In this document: piece after piece, positions 14,164 to 23,000 of the stretch
Layout of the letters: each line of letters starts with the position of its first letter
Numbering within the stretch: the stretch's first letter is position 1
Origin: Thioalkalivibrio sp.
Lineage (GTDB): Bacteria > Pseudomonadota > Gammaproteobacteria > Ectothiorhodospirales > Ectothiorhodospiraceae
Assembly (NCBI GenBank): GCA_007120155.1
Contig: SKOF01000065.1
Location: forward strand, 1 to 23,092
Reading direction: 5' to 3'
DNA length: 23,092 nt
Program-made: the position numbers and the translations under genes
Notes under the pieces: model-generated
Seen by the model: the letters and a program-made list of their open reading frames with translations, nothing else
What the model was told of the DNA's origin: nothing
Databases searched by the model: none

Positions 14164-14173
14164 GACGCCTGAC

Positions 14174-14959
14174 TTGAGGAGTGATCGCCGTGCGCACCGC
14201 ACCTGGGTGGCCTGGGCGCTGACGGGCCTGCTGGCCTACGGGGTGTTCCTGGTGGCCCTCCTGCCGGCGGGTCTGGTCTGGGATCAGGCCGGGCAGCGGG
14301 GCCTGCTGCCCGACGGGTTGTCGGCCCGGGCCGTCACCGGCACGCTATGGTCCGGATCCGCCGCCCGTCTCAGGCTGCCAGGGGCGGTGACGGCCGAGCG
14401 GGTCACCTGGCGCTTCCGGCCCGGCGCGTTGCTGGGCGGACGCATGGGCTGGACGGTGTCCGCCGATCTGGCCGATGGGCACCTGCAGGGCAGCATGGCT
14501 GCCGGCATCGGTGGTATCCGGGTGACCGATACCCGGGCCGACCTTTCCGCCGCCGCGGCTGTTTCTCCGCACATGGTGCTTCCCGTGGTGATCGAGGGCC
14601 GCCTGCTGCTGGACCTGCGGCAACTGGTTTTCGACCGTGACGGGCGGGTGAGGGAGGCCGAGGGCGTGCTGGGGTGGCTGGAGGCGGGCGCTGGCATCCC
14701 CGAGCCGGTGGCGCTGGGGGATCTGCGCGCGGACCTGCAGGCCACCGGGGAGGGCGGGCTGCGGCTGCTGATCGGTGATCAGGGCGGGCCGCTGGTGGCG
14801 CGGGGCCGGGTGGACGTGATGCCCGGCGGTCAGTATCGCATCGAAGGGGAGGCGGGCAGCCGCGAGGGCGCCGACCCGCGGCTGGTCCAGGCGCTGCGCA
14901 TGCTGGGCACGCCGGATCCCGACGGCACGGTGCCCGTTGGCCTGTCCGGTTCGCTTTGA
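14174..14959 (+). CDS. gspN: Type II secretion protein GspN
   Basis: This is an accessory T2SS inner-membrane protein present in some systems; its exact role is not settled. The 261-residue protein has an N-terminal membrane helix (WVAWALTGLLAYGVFLVALLP) and a beta-rich periplasmic part with the family hallmark SARAVTGTLWSGSAARL, followed by FRPGALLGGRMGW. The proposed start is a TTG at 14174 with AAGGA 8 bp upstream; upstream in-frame ATGs in the repeat run into a stop. It is the last gene of the gsp cluster. Confidence 0.88.
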   Translation: MRSDRRAHRTWVAWALTGLLAYGVFLVALLPAGLVWDQAGQRGLLPDGLSARAVTGTLWSGSAARLRLPGAVTAERVTWRFRPGALLGGRMGWTVSADLADGHLQGSMAAGIGGIRVTDTRADLSAAAAVSPHMVLPVVIEGRLLLDLRQLVFDRDGRVREAEGVLGWLEAGAGIPEPVALGDLRADLQATGEGGLRLLIGDQGGPLVARGRVDVMPGGQYRIEGEAGSREGADPRLVQALRMLGTPDPDGTVPVGLSGSL

Positions 14960-14981
14960 GGGGAATGTATGCCTGCCGTGT

Positions 14982-15008
14982 GATCCCGGGTGTCCCGGGG
15001 GTGCACAT
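14982..15008. other. GC palindrome between gspN and the TPR lipoprotein gene
   Basis: The segment contains CCCGGG twice, separated by TGT, and continues GGGTGCACATG. A related segment in inverted orientation lies downstream of the lipoprotein gene (about 15909-15930). No T-tract follows, so it is not a classic terminator. A good -10 hexamer (TATGAT, 15043-15048) lies between here and the next ATG, but its only TTGA-like -35 is 21 bp away. Confidence 0.35.
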
Positions 15009-15078
15009 GCCGGGTTTGATGAAGTCCGCCGACCAGAACCGTTATGATGAACAACGCTCAACGCGATTCAGGATACTG

Positions 15079-15870
15079 ATGTCTCAACATTCATTACAGG
15101 TGCCGCTTCTCCCGGTCATTCGCGCAACGCTGTTCACCCTGATGGTTGCTGCGGTCCTGGCCGGTTGCGCCATGCCCGGGGATCGCGTCCCGGACAACGA
15201 TGCGGCGGCCTACCGGGAGGTTGCCGATGCGGTGGCGCGCAACGACTGCGCCGCGGCCCGTCGCGCCGTGGAGGCCATGAAGTCCAGGCATCCGGACAGC
15301 CGCCGGTTGCCGGATGCCTATCTGGAGTCCGGCTACGTCTGCCTGGGAACGGGAGATCTTGAGGCGGCGGAGGTCCTGGTCGAGGACTTCCTGGAGCGAT
15401 TCCCCAGCCATCCCTCCGAGGATTACGGGCATTATCTCAGTGCGCTGGCGGCCTACGCCCGGTGGCGCGCCCTGCCGCCCGAGGCGCCGGGTGCCCACTC
15501 GGCCGATCAGGCTCGGGAGGCCTTCGGCCGGTTCCGTCTGCTGCTCACAGCGCATCCGGACACGGCCTATGGTTCGGACGTGCGTCCCCTGCTGATGGAG
15601 CTGCGCGAGGGTCTGGCGCGGGTGGAACTCACTGCCATTCGCAATGATCTGGATGCACGGCGCCATGACGCCGTCGTCCCGCGTGCCCGGTACCTTCTTA
15701 CCCACTACGGAAACACCGAGTCCGCCCCCTACGCCATGGCCGCCCTGGTCAGTGCACACCGTGCGCTGGGCGAATCGGCCCAGGCACGGCGGCTTCTCCA
15801 ACAGCTGGAGTCGGACTGGCCGGATCACCCGGTCCTCGACACGCTCGGCCCGGAACCGCGCGACGGCTGA
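15079..15870 (+). CDS. BamD/YfiO-like TPR lipoprotein
   Basis: A protein of about 263 residues with a lipoprotein signal peptide ending in a good lipobox, LAG|C (Cys30), so probably anchored in the outer or inner membrane. The mature part is built of TPR-like helical pairs: YREVADAVARNDCAAARRAV, LESGYVCLGTGDLEAAEVL, then FLERFPSHPSEDYGHYLSAL. The last matches the BamD pattern of a P-x-HP-x-x-DY segment, and a C-terminal repeat (AMAALVSAHRALGESAQARR) follows. It is probably a paralogue or scaffold rather than BamD itself, because the N-terminal BamD repeats are poorly matched. The ATG at 15079 is chosen so that the signal peptide is N-terminal. Confidence 0.75.
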   Translation: MSQHSLQVPLLPVIRATLFTLMVAAVLAGCAMPGDRVPDNDAAAYREVADAVARNDCAAARRAVEAMKSRHPDSRRLPDAYLESGYVCLGTGDLEAAEVLVEDFLERFPSHPSEDYGHYLSALAAYARWRALPPEAPGAHSADQAREAFGRFRLLLTAHPDTAYGSDVRPLLMELREGLARVELTAIRNDLDARRHDAVVPRARYLLTHYGNTESAPYAMAALVSAHRALGESAQARRLLQQLESDWPDHPVLDTLGPEPRDG

Positions 15871-16224
15871 AGGCCGCCGGCTGTGACCTCTCAACAGGTC
15901 GTCCATCCCCGGGGTTCCCGGGATGCAGGGATCTTCACGCGGGAGCCCGCAGCCGTAGGGCGGATAAGCGAAGCGCATCCGCCGAGCCCCTTGCCGACGG
16001 CGTGACCCCGCAGCGCGGGAGCCCGGCCCCCCTGGGCGAACCGGCCCGACACCGGCGGATCAATATTCGCCGGGAGGACCGGGCCCCGGCGCTACCGGGG
16101 TGTACACAGCTGGTTTCTCGAACGCAAGCCGGGACCGGTCACCGGGGCCGGCAACGGCGCTGGATTGAATCCCCGGATGGCCTGATGCAGGCTGGTGATG
16201 TTGCCGGACGCAGGGTGTCTGTCG
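15871..16224. other. Gene-free stretch with palindromes
   Basis: About 350 bp between the lipoprotein and receptor genes. It holds a near-palindrome CATCCCCGGGGTTCCCGGGATG (about 15909-15930) and a REP-like element (15953-15984, listed separately). Short open frames here lack family features and ribosome-binding sites. I looked for a cobalamin or other metabolite riboswitch ahead of the receptor gene and saw none. No convincing promoter was found. Confidence 0.4.
15953..15984. repeat. REP-like palindromic element
   Basis: The core GGCGGAT (15959-15965) pairs with ATCCGCC (15977-15983) around AAGCGAAGCGC, preceded by CCGTAG. This GTAGG...AAGCG...GC layout is shared with the two arms of the inverted element at 19645-19759, so all three belong to one family. 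REP elements of this kind are common between genes in proteobacteria and are mobilised by RAYT transposases; no such gene is in the window. Confidence 0.8.
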
Positions 16225-18261
16225 ATGCTGCACCGGATCACCGTGCTCATGCTTGTGCTTCCTCTTGTCCCCGGGGCGGTCAGCGCCCAGGAGCGCCTTG
16301 ACCCGCTGACGGTCACCGCGCCGCGGCTGGATCGCCCCTGGATTGAAACCCCCGCCGCCCTGGACGTGGTGGAACGCGAGGATCTCTCCCAGGCCCGCCA
16401 GGGGCTGCAACTGGACGAGGCCCTGGTGCGCATCCCCGGGGTCAGTGCCCAGAACCGTTACAACTTCGCACAGGATCTGCGCGTGTCCATGCGCGGCTTC
16501 GGCGCGCGAGCCGCCTTCGGTATCCGCGGCATCCAGGTGCGGGTGGACGGCCTGCCCGAGACCACACCGGACGGGCAGACCCAGGTGGACGCCATCGACC
16601 TCACCGCGCTCGAGCGGATGGAAGCGATCCGCGGCCCCGCCTCGGTCCTGCATGGCAACGCCACCGGCGGCGTCCTGGAGATCACCACCCGCTCCGGACC
16701 TCCGGAGACGTTTGTCCAGCCGAGGCTGGAGGCGGGCAGCTACGGCTACCGCCGCCTGGGGGCCCAGACGGGCGGCCGGGAAGGGGACGTGGCCTGGCAT
16801 GTGAGCGGCTGGGATCTGGCCATGGACGGCTACCGGGCGCACAGCCGGGCGGAGAAACGGCTGCTGCATTCGCGCGCGGACTGGACCCCGGGGGAGACGC
16901 ATCGTCTCACCGCGCTGCTCACCGTGCTGGACGCACCGCGCACGGATGATCCCGGTGCGCTCACCTCGGCCGAGGTCGCCGACGACCGGCGCGCCGCCCA
17001 TCCCAACGCACGGATGTTCAACGCCGGGCAGGCGGTCACGCAACAGCGCGCGGGCCTCGTCTACCGGGCGGATCCTGCCGGGGGCGGGCGGTTCGAGGCG
17101 CGCGCCTTCCACACCTGGCGGGACTTCGACAACCGGCTGGCCTTCGAGTCCGGCGGCATCGTCGAGTACAACCGGCTGTTCTCCGGGGCGGGCCTGCAGT
17201 ACACCCGGGACAACCGCGTGGGTCCGTGGGCCGGACGCATGACGGCCGGACTGGATGTGGAACGCCAGCGCGACATGCGGCGGCGCCACGACAACCTGGG
17301 CGGCACGCGCGGTGACCTGACGCTGGATCAGCGCGAGACCGCCCGGGCCGCGGCCGTGTTCGTGCAGCAGGAAACGGCGCTCACCGAACGGCTGGACGCC
17401 ACGCTCGGCCTGCGCCGCGACCGGGTGCGCTTCTCCATCGACGACCGCTTCCTGGCAGACGGCGACGACTCCGGACACCGGGATTTTCGCGAGACCAGCC
17501 ACGCCCTGTCCATGGCCTACGCCTGGCGTCCGCGGCACCGCATCTACGCCACGTGGGGCACCGCCTTCGAGACGCCATCGTTCACCGAGTTCGCCAATCC
17601 GGATGGCGGTGGCTTCAACCCGGCCGTGGAGCCGCAGCAGGCCCGCAACCTGGAACTGGGTTTCAAGGGGTTCGCCGAGCGCATGCAGTACAGCCTCGCC
17701 CTGTTCAGGGTTGACGTTCGCGACGAACTCGTGCCTTTCCAACTGGCGGATCCCGACGACGATCGTACCTATTACCGGAACGCCGGTCGCACCCGGCGCC
17801 AGGGGCTGGAGGCCGGTCTTGTCTGGCTCCCGGCCGCGGACCTGGCGCTCACGGGTGCCTGGACCTGGTCGGATTTCAGTTTCCGGGAGTTCGTAGACGA
17901 CGGCGCCTCCCAGGCGGGTCGGGAACTGCCCGCCATCCCGCGCCGGCAACTGTTCCTCGAGGCCGCCTGGCGCCCCGGGCGCCGTTACCTGATCGTCGAT
18001 GTGCTCGCCCGGGATCGTCAGTTCGCCGACAATGCCAATACCGAACGGGTGTCCGGGTCGGCCGTGGTGAACCTGCGCGGGGGTCGGATGTTACGCAGCG
18101 GCGGGCTGGAGGTGGAGGCCTTCCTGGCGGTGAACAACCTCTTCGGCGAGGACTACTTCTCCAACATCCGGCCGAATGCCGCCTTCGGCCGTTACTACGA
18201 GCCCGCGCCGGGGCGCAACGTGTACCTGGGCCTGCACCTGACACGCCGCGCACATGATTGA
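16225..18261 (+). CDS. TonB-dependent outer-membrane receptor, YncD/PqqU-like
   Basis: A protein of about 678 residues with a signal peptide (MLHRITVLMLVLPLVPGAVSA), a TonB box-like segment just after it (DPLTVTAPR), a plug domain and a 22-strand-type barrel. The plug contains LDEALVRIPGVSAQNRYN, AQDLRVSMRGFGARAAFGIR, DGLPETTPDGQTQ and IRGPASVLHGNATGG, a pattern I associate with E. coli YncD (PqqU), the PQQ receptor. The substrate is therefore a guess, and ferric siderophores are the main alternative. The ATG at 16225 gives the cleanest signal peptide; a GTG at 16195 and an ATG at 16198 are in-frame alternatives. No TonB/ExbBD genes or Fur box were recognised nearby. Confidence 0.85.
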   Translation: MLHRITVLMLVLPLVPGAVSAQERLDPLTVTAPRLDRPWIETPAALDVVEREDLSQARQGLQLDEALVRIPGVSAQNRYNFAQDLRVSMRGFGARAAFGIRGIQVRVDGLPETTPDGQTQVDAIDLTALERMEAIRGPASVLHGNATGGVLEITTRSGPPETFVQPRLEAGSYGYRRLGAQTGGREGDVAWHVSGWDLAMDGYRAHSRAEKRLLHSRADWTPGETHRLTALLTVLDAPRTDDPGALTSAEVADDRRAAHPNARMFNAGQAVTQQRAGLVYRADPAGGGRFEARAFHTWRDFDNRLAFESGGIVEYNRLFSGAGLQYTRDNRVGPWAGRMTAGLDVERQRDMRRRHDNLGGTRGDLTLDQRETARAAAVFVQQETALTERLDATLGLRRDRVRFSIDDRFLADGDDSGHRDFRETSHALSMAYAWRPRHRIYATWGTAFETPSFTEFANPDGGGFNPAVEPQQARNLELGFKGFAERMQYSLALFRVDVRDELVPFQLADPDDDRTYYRNAGRTRRQGLEAGLVWLPAADLALTGAWTWSDFSFREFVDDGASQAGRELPAIPRRQLFLEAAWRPGRRYLIVDVLARDRQFADNANTERVSGSAVVNLRGGRMLRSGGLEVEAFLAVNNLFGEDYFSNIRPNAAFGRYYEPAPGRNVYLGLHLTRRAHD

Positions 18262-18314
18262 ACCCGACTGCGGAAACGCGAGCAAAGGCGAAAGCCATCA
18301 TCCATCCGGGACAC

Positions 18315-18340
18315 CCACGCAATGCGTGGAGCGATAGAAT
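18315..18340 (+). promoter_or_regulatory. Palindrome and -10-like box upstream of the FAH gene
   Basis: CCACGCA (18315-18321) and TGCGTGG (18323-18329) form a perfect palindrome around one base, followed 5 bp later by TAGAAT (18335-18340), a near-consensus -10. No good -35 is visible at 17 bp because the palindrome occupies that place. This could be an operator overlapping a promoter, or a chance palindrome. The gene start is 34 bp further on. Confidence 0.3.
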
Positions 18341-18373
18341 ACGGATTGCGCCGTACAACGGGAGCACATACTC

Positions 18374-19075
18374 ATGGCACACGTACTGCTCGAGGACGGC
18401 ACGCCCGTCCCCGTTCACACCATCTTCTGCATCGGTCACAACTACGCCGCCCACGCCCGGGAGCGCGGCACCCCCGTGCCGGAATCCCCCGCCGTGTTCA
18501 TCAAGCCCGACACCACGCTGGTGGTCGACGGCGGCCCGGTCCGGCTGCCCCGCCTGAGCACCGACGTGCATCACGAGGTGGAGATGGTAGCCCTGCTGGG
18601 TGACGGTGTGCTGGCACGGGCCGGGCGCGAGATCCCCGAGGCCGAGGCCCTCGCGTGTGTGCGCGGTTACGGGGTGGGCATCGACGTGACCGCCCGGGAT
18701 TTTCAACAGCGCGCCCGGGAGGGTGGGTTGCCCTGGGCGGTGGGCAAGGGTTTCGACACCTTCGCGCCCGTGAGCCGGTTCGTGGACGCGGCCCGGGTGG
18801 CCGATCCGCAGGCACTGCGCCTGTGGCTGGAGGTGAACGGCGAGCGCCGCCAGGATGATCTGACCGGGGGCATGACCTTCGGGCTCGCGTCCGTGATCCA
18901 TTATCTGTCGACCATATTCACGCTGACCCCCGGAGATCTCATATTCACGGGCACACCGGGCGGCGTGGCGCGCTTCGAGCATGGTGACCGCATCGAGGCC
19001 GGACTGGGGCCGGACGGCGCCCCCCCGCTGTGTACCCTGGCCGTCGGCGCCCTGCGCGAGCCCATGTTAAGCTGA
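18374..19075 (+). CDS. Fumarylacetoacetate hydrolase (FAH) family protein
   Basis: A cytoplasmic metal-dependent enzyme of 233 residues. The FAH fold markers are IFCIGHNYAAHARE at the start, KPDTTLV, the metal-ligand region HHEVEMVALLG, GYGVGIDVTARDFQ, AVGKGFDTFAPVS and GDLIFTGTPGGVARF near the end. The short single-domain form matches family members that act as acylpyruvate hydrolases or oxaloacetate decarboxylases (FAHD1/YcgM type). The substrate cannot be told from sequence reading alone. It starts at ATG 18374, after GGGAG. It is not obviously linked in function to its neighbours. Confidence 0.9.
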   Translation: MAHVLLEDGTPVPVHTIFCIGHNYAAHARERGTPVPESPAVFIKPDTTLVVDGGPVRLPRLSTDVHHEVEMVALLGDGVLARAGREIPEAEALACVRGYGVGIDVTARDFQQRAREGGLPWAVGKGFDTFAPVSRFVDAARVADPQALRLWLEVNGERRQDDLTGGMTFGLASVIHYLSTIFTLTPGDLIFTGTPGGVARFEHGDRIEAGLGPDGAPPLCTLAVGALREPMLS

Positions 19076-19090
19076 CGGGCCGCCCGCGGC

Positions 19091-19112
19091 GCTGTGCAAG
19101 GCGCCGCACAGC
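19091..19112. other. Stem-loop after the FAH gene
   Basis: GCTGTGC (19091-19097) pairs with GCACAGC (19106-19112) around an 8-base loop. An overlapping alternative pairs GGCGC (19088-19092) with GCGCC (19101-19105). No T-tract follows, so a role as terminator is uncertain. Confidence 0.35.
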
Positions 19113-19142
19113 CCGTCACCGATGACCGAGGAATGCAATTTC

Positions 19143-19607
19143 ATGTCGTATCGCACACTGTCCCTGATCCCGCTGGTGCTCTCCCTGGCCCTGTGGCTGC
19201 CGGCCTGCAGTCCGTCTTCCACCGCAGAGAACGAGGCCGCCGCCCCGGACGTCGCCGCCCATGTCGATGCGGCCGCGCTGGCCGCAGCCGAGGGATGGCT
19301 TGCGCTGGTGGACGCCGATGACTATGAGGCCAGTTGGCAGGCGACCGGGACCCTGTTCCAGCAGGAGGTGTCTGCCGGTGAGTGGCGGGACAGCATGACG
19401 CAGGTGCGCGAGGACATGGGGGCCGTGACCGAACGCCGCCTGCATGACCAGACGCTGGAGACCGTCATGCCGGGTGTCCCCGAGGGCGTGTACCTGATGC
19501 TCGAGTATCGTTCCGTGTTCGAGCGACAGCCCCAGGGCGCGGAACTGGTGGTGCTCGCCCGGCAGGATGACGGTTCGTGGGGAGTGATCGGGTACTTTTT
19601 GCAGTAA
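19143..19607 (+). CDS. DUF4019-type lipoprotein
   Basis: A protein of about 154 residues with a lipoprotein signal ending WLPA|C (Cys22). The mature domain contains AEGWLALVDADDYEASWQAT, LFQQEVSAGEWRDSMTQVRE, MGAVTERRLHDQTL, PGVPEGVYLMLEYRSVFE and a final DGSWGVIGYFLQ. This order of motifs is that of the DUF4019 family, a cystatin/NTF2-like exported domain of unknown function. The ATG at 19143 is chosen because GAGGAA lies 10 bp upstream and the signal peptide then begins correctly. Confidence 0.8.
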   Translation: MSYRTLSLIPLVLSLALWLPACSPSSTAENEAAAPDVAAHVDAAALAAAEGWLALVDADDYEASWQATGTLFQQEVSAGEWRDSMTQVREDMGAVTERRLHDQTLETVMPGVPEGVYLMLEYRSVFERQPQGAELVVLARQDDGSWGVIGYFLQ

Positions 19608-19644
19608 AGGTTGCAGGAGGAAGCGGAAAGTCACCGCCCGTCTT

Positions 19645-19759
19645 CCCGTAGGATGGGCAAAGCGCAGCGTGCCCATGCGGTTCCCGTGGTGACAAGTTAC
19701 GGTCCCCTTGTCGCCGTCCCTTCCCGCATGGGTCCGCTTCGCTTGACCCATCCTACGGG
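19645..19759. repeat. REPIN-like pair of inverted REP elements
   Basis: The left arm (19645-19680) and right arm (19724-19759) are 36 bp each and match in inverted orientation at 31 of 36 positions, with a 43-bp spacer. Both carry CCCGTAGGATGGG at the outer end and CCCATGCGG at the inner end. Each arm is itself palindromic. The element lies between two convergent genes, where it could end transcription or protect mRNA 3' ends. It shares its family with the single element at 15953-15984. Confidence 0.88.
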
Positions 19760-19779
19760 TCACCCTCCGTATTCATCCT

Positions 19780-19986
19780 TCAATCCGGCGGCTTCCCCGG
19801 CCCCGCATCCTTGTCCTTGGTGATCAGATAGACGCCGCCCGCGGCCATGGCCATCCAGAGGATCAGCGACCATGCGCCGAGTATCTCCCACAGGCGGCCC
19901 ATGAACAGCAGCATGACCGCGGCGAGGCCGAGGATCACATTGCCCAGAATGAAATGCAGGCGTTTCCTGTCTTCGGGTGAGCGCAT
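19780..19986 (-). CDS. Small two-helix membrane protein
   Basis: A 68-residue protein with a charged N terminus (MRSPEDRKRLHF), two hydrophobic helices (FILGNVILGLAAVMLLFMG and SLILWMAMAAGGVYLI), and a polar tail rich in K, D, G and P. I do not recognise a named family. The ATG at 19984-19986 is chosen because the longer open frame upstream runs into the gene for the GGDEF-EAL protein. It lies 40 bp downstream of that gene in the same direction, separated from it by a strong hairpin. Confidence 0.65.
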   Translation of the reverse strand: MRSPEDRKRLHFILGNVILGLAAVMLLFMGRLWEILGAWSLILWMAMAAGGVYLITKDKDAGPGKPPD

Positions 19987-20002
19987 GCGGCGATTGTAAC
20001 AG

Positions 20003-20026
20003 CCCCGGAACCGGTGGGTTCCGGGG
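20003..20026 (-). terminator. Hairpin directly after the GGDEF-EAL stop codon
   Basis: A perfect 10-bp stem, CCCCGGAACC (20003-20012) with GGTTCCGGGG (20017-20026), has a 4-base loop and abuts the stop codon of the upstream minus-strand gene. On the minus strand it is followed by CTGTTACAATCG, which is only weakly T-rich, so termination may be partial or rho-assisted. Confidence 0.5.
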
Positions 20027-23000
20027 TCACCCGCCTCCGAGTCTCGGGTGATCGGCGCAGGGCCGGTCCAGGTGGTAGCCCTGGGCCATGTCCACGCCGA
20101 ATTTGCGCAGCATGTCCAGCGTCGCCCCATCCTCCACGAACTCCGCGACGGTGACCTTGTCGAGTCCCCGGGCCACATCGATCATGGCCTTCACGAAGGC
20201 CTGATTGTCCCGGTTGTTGGGCAGATCGCGGATGAAGATGCCGTCGATCTTGAGGATCTGGACGTTCAGATACTTCAGGTAGGCAAAGGTGGAAAAGCCG
20301 GACCCGAAATCGTCCAGGCAGATCAGGCAGCCGGTGTGCTGCAATGCCTCCATGAAGCGTTGCGCGTCCTGCATCTCGACCACGGCCGCCGTTTCCGTCA
20401 GTTCGATGATCAGCCGTTTCGGATCCACACTCCGCTTCTCCAACTCCCCATGAATGTAATGCGGCAGGCCCGGGTCTTCCAGGCTGCGGCCCGAGATGTT
20501 GATGGACAGCGCGGGAAGGTCCGGATGGGCCGCCAGCGTCTCGATGCTGCGCTTGATCACCCACCGGTCGATCTCCAGGATCTGCCCGGTCTTCTCCGCC
20601 ACGGGTATGAACTGGCCGGGCATGATGACGCGTTCGTCCTCCAGCGGATCACGCATGCGTACCAGTGCCTCCAGATGGCTCAGACTGCCGTCGCGGGTAT
20701 GGTAGATACCCTGAAAATGCAGTTCGAGACGGTCCCGCTCCAAGGCCTTCGCGATGCGGCTGCGCCAGGTCATGCGCTCCACCATGGCCTGGGCGGTGTT
20801 GCGCGTTGCGTCGTAGACGGCCCAGGTGTTCTTGCCGCTGTCCTTGGCCTGGTACATAGCGGCGTCGGCGTGGGCCACCAGGTCCTCGGTGTTGTCGCCG
20901 TGTTCCGGATAACAGGCGATGCCGATGCTTGCCGTGAGACGAAGATTGCTGCCCCGGAAGCGCAACGGGATTGCCGAGATGGCGTGGATGATGCGTTCGG
21001 CCAGAGGCACCGGATCATCGCCCGGTCTCATCTCGATGAGGACGGCGAACTCGTCACCCCCCAGGCGCGCGAAGATCTCCCCGCCGCGCACCAGACTCGC
21101 CACCTCCCCGGCCGCCCGCACCAGCACCGTGTCGCCCGCCCGGTGGCCGAAGGTGTCGTTGATGTACTTGAATTCATCCAGGTCGAAGTAGAGCAGCGCG
21201 AAGCGCCTGTCGGCGCGCCGGGAGCGCTGGATGATCTGTTCCAGGTGCTGCTGGAACCGATGCCGGTTGTGCAGCCCCGTCAGGGCGTCGTGTTCCGCCA
21301 GGTAAATGAGCTGCTGCGCGGTCTGACGCTCGTGGGTGACGTCCTCGTAGATCCACAGCCGGCCGATGATCCTTCCGTCCGGATCCGGCACGGGATAAGA
21401 GAGTTGGGTGAGGATACGGCCGTCGTAGAGATCCACCTCGAAGCGTTCGCTGATCTCGTGGGTGTCCAGCACGTGCAGGATATGCCGGGAGGCGTGGTCC
21501 GGCCGCGCGAACCGGTGGGTGGAATGCTCCAGAACGTCCCGGCTCGGGCGCCCCACCAGCTCCACCGCCTCCGGAATGGCCCACATGCGCCGGAAGGCCG
21601 GATTCACATACTCCACCCGTTCGTCGCGATCCTCGAAGAGGATGCCGATGCTCATGCCGGACAGCAGCGCGGCCATGCGGCTCTGCTCCCGCTGGGCGAC
21701 GGACAGCAGTTCCGCCTGCCTGTGTTCGGATTCGCGCAGCTCCGCGAGGGCCTTCATCAGCGCATCCCGGTTCCGCATGCGCTGGGTGATATCGTGACTG
21801 ACGGACACGAAGCGCGGCGATTCGCCCTCGGGCGTCACGTACTGGAGAAAGACCTCCACCGGGGTGTCCGTGCCGTCCCGCCTGCGATGCGGCGTCTCGA
21901 AACGCAGGCTCGGCAGGCTTCCGTCGCGCAGCGGTTCGATCAGCTGGCGGAAACGGGGTTCGGGCAGCTCGGGCTTGATGTCGTAGGCGTGCAGGTTCAG
22001 CAGCTCCTCGCGGCTGTAGCCCGTCTGGTCCAGGGCTCCCTGGTTGACGTAGGTGAACCGCAGTGTCTCCGGGTCGAGCATGAAGACGCCGTCGAGCATC
22101 AGGTCCAGGGTGTTTCTGAATCCCCTGAGTGCCGATCGTTCGCGGCGCAGTTCCTCGTTGGCGGCCACCAGCGCGCTGGCGTCCATCACGTGACCCTGCA
22201 GGTAAAGCAGTTCGCCCGCCTCGCCGTGGATGCCCTGACCTCGTTCATGTACCCAGCGTTCGGTGCCGTCGCGGGCGATGATCCGGTACGAGATCTCAAA
22301 GGGGCGACGTGTCTGCAGGGACGCCTGCACGGCGTTCCAGACCGACTGCCGGTCCTGCGGATGGATCCACGACCCCATGGAGACGGTGTTCGGGTCGAGA
22401 AAATCCTCGATCCGGTAACCGCCCAGTTCCTCCACGTTGCCGGCCATGTAGACCAGCGGCCAGTCCGGCGCGTTCCTGCAGCGGTAGACGAAGCCGTCGA
22501 TGGTGCCGAGCACCCGCAGCAGGTCGTCGCTGCTGCGGGTGCCGGCATGGCGCACCAGGCTCATCAGCCCCACCGCGGCGGTGATGGCGCACAGGGCGCG
22601 CAGCAGCTCTACCGGAATCCCGGTCGCGGCGAGGAAATCGCCGCTCGTGGCCAACCAGTCCGGAAGGCCCGCAGGGAGTGCGGATGGCCATGGCGTCAGC
22701 AGACCGTAGACGAGAAGCGCGCCGCCAATGACCGTGATCCGCATGGGCAGCCCGCGCTCGATCACGGCCACGTCGATACGTCGGGCACGCGCATGGCGCA
22801 GCGCCAGCAGTGCCGCGCCGGCCAGCAGCGCACCGGGCGTGCCGATGAAGTATCGGGCGCCCGCCGCGAGCCCCGCCAGCGAGTCGCCGGCCGCGACGGC
22901 CAGTGCGGCGACGGCCAGTCCCGCCGCGCCGTAAACCAGGAATGGATTGAGCCGGAGCCGGGCGCCGGGAACCTCCATCAGGCTGCGGCGGCCGAACTCC

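Noticed and set aside
15871..16224. Possible cobalamin riboswitch before the TonB receptor
   Set aside because: The conserved B12-box bases were not found on either strand.
16002..16301. Short plus-strand frame of 99 codons between the lipoprotein and receptor genes
   Set aside because: No ribosome-binding site, no family features, runs into the receptor gene in another frame and overlaps its signal peptide.
16060..17949. Minus-strand frame of 629 codons opposite the TonB receptor gene
   Set aside because: No recognisable domains, and the plus-strand receptor reading has clear plug and barrel motifs throughout.
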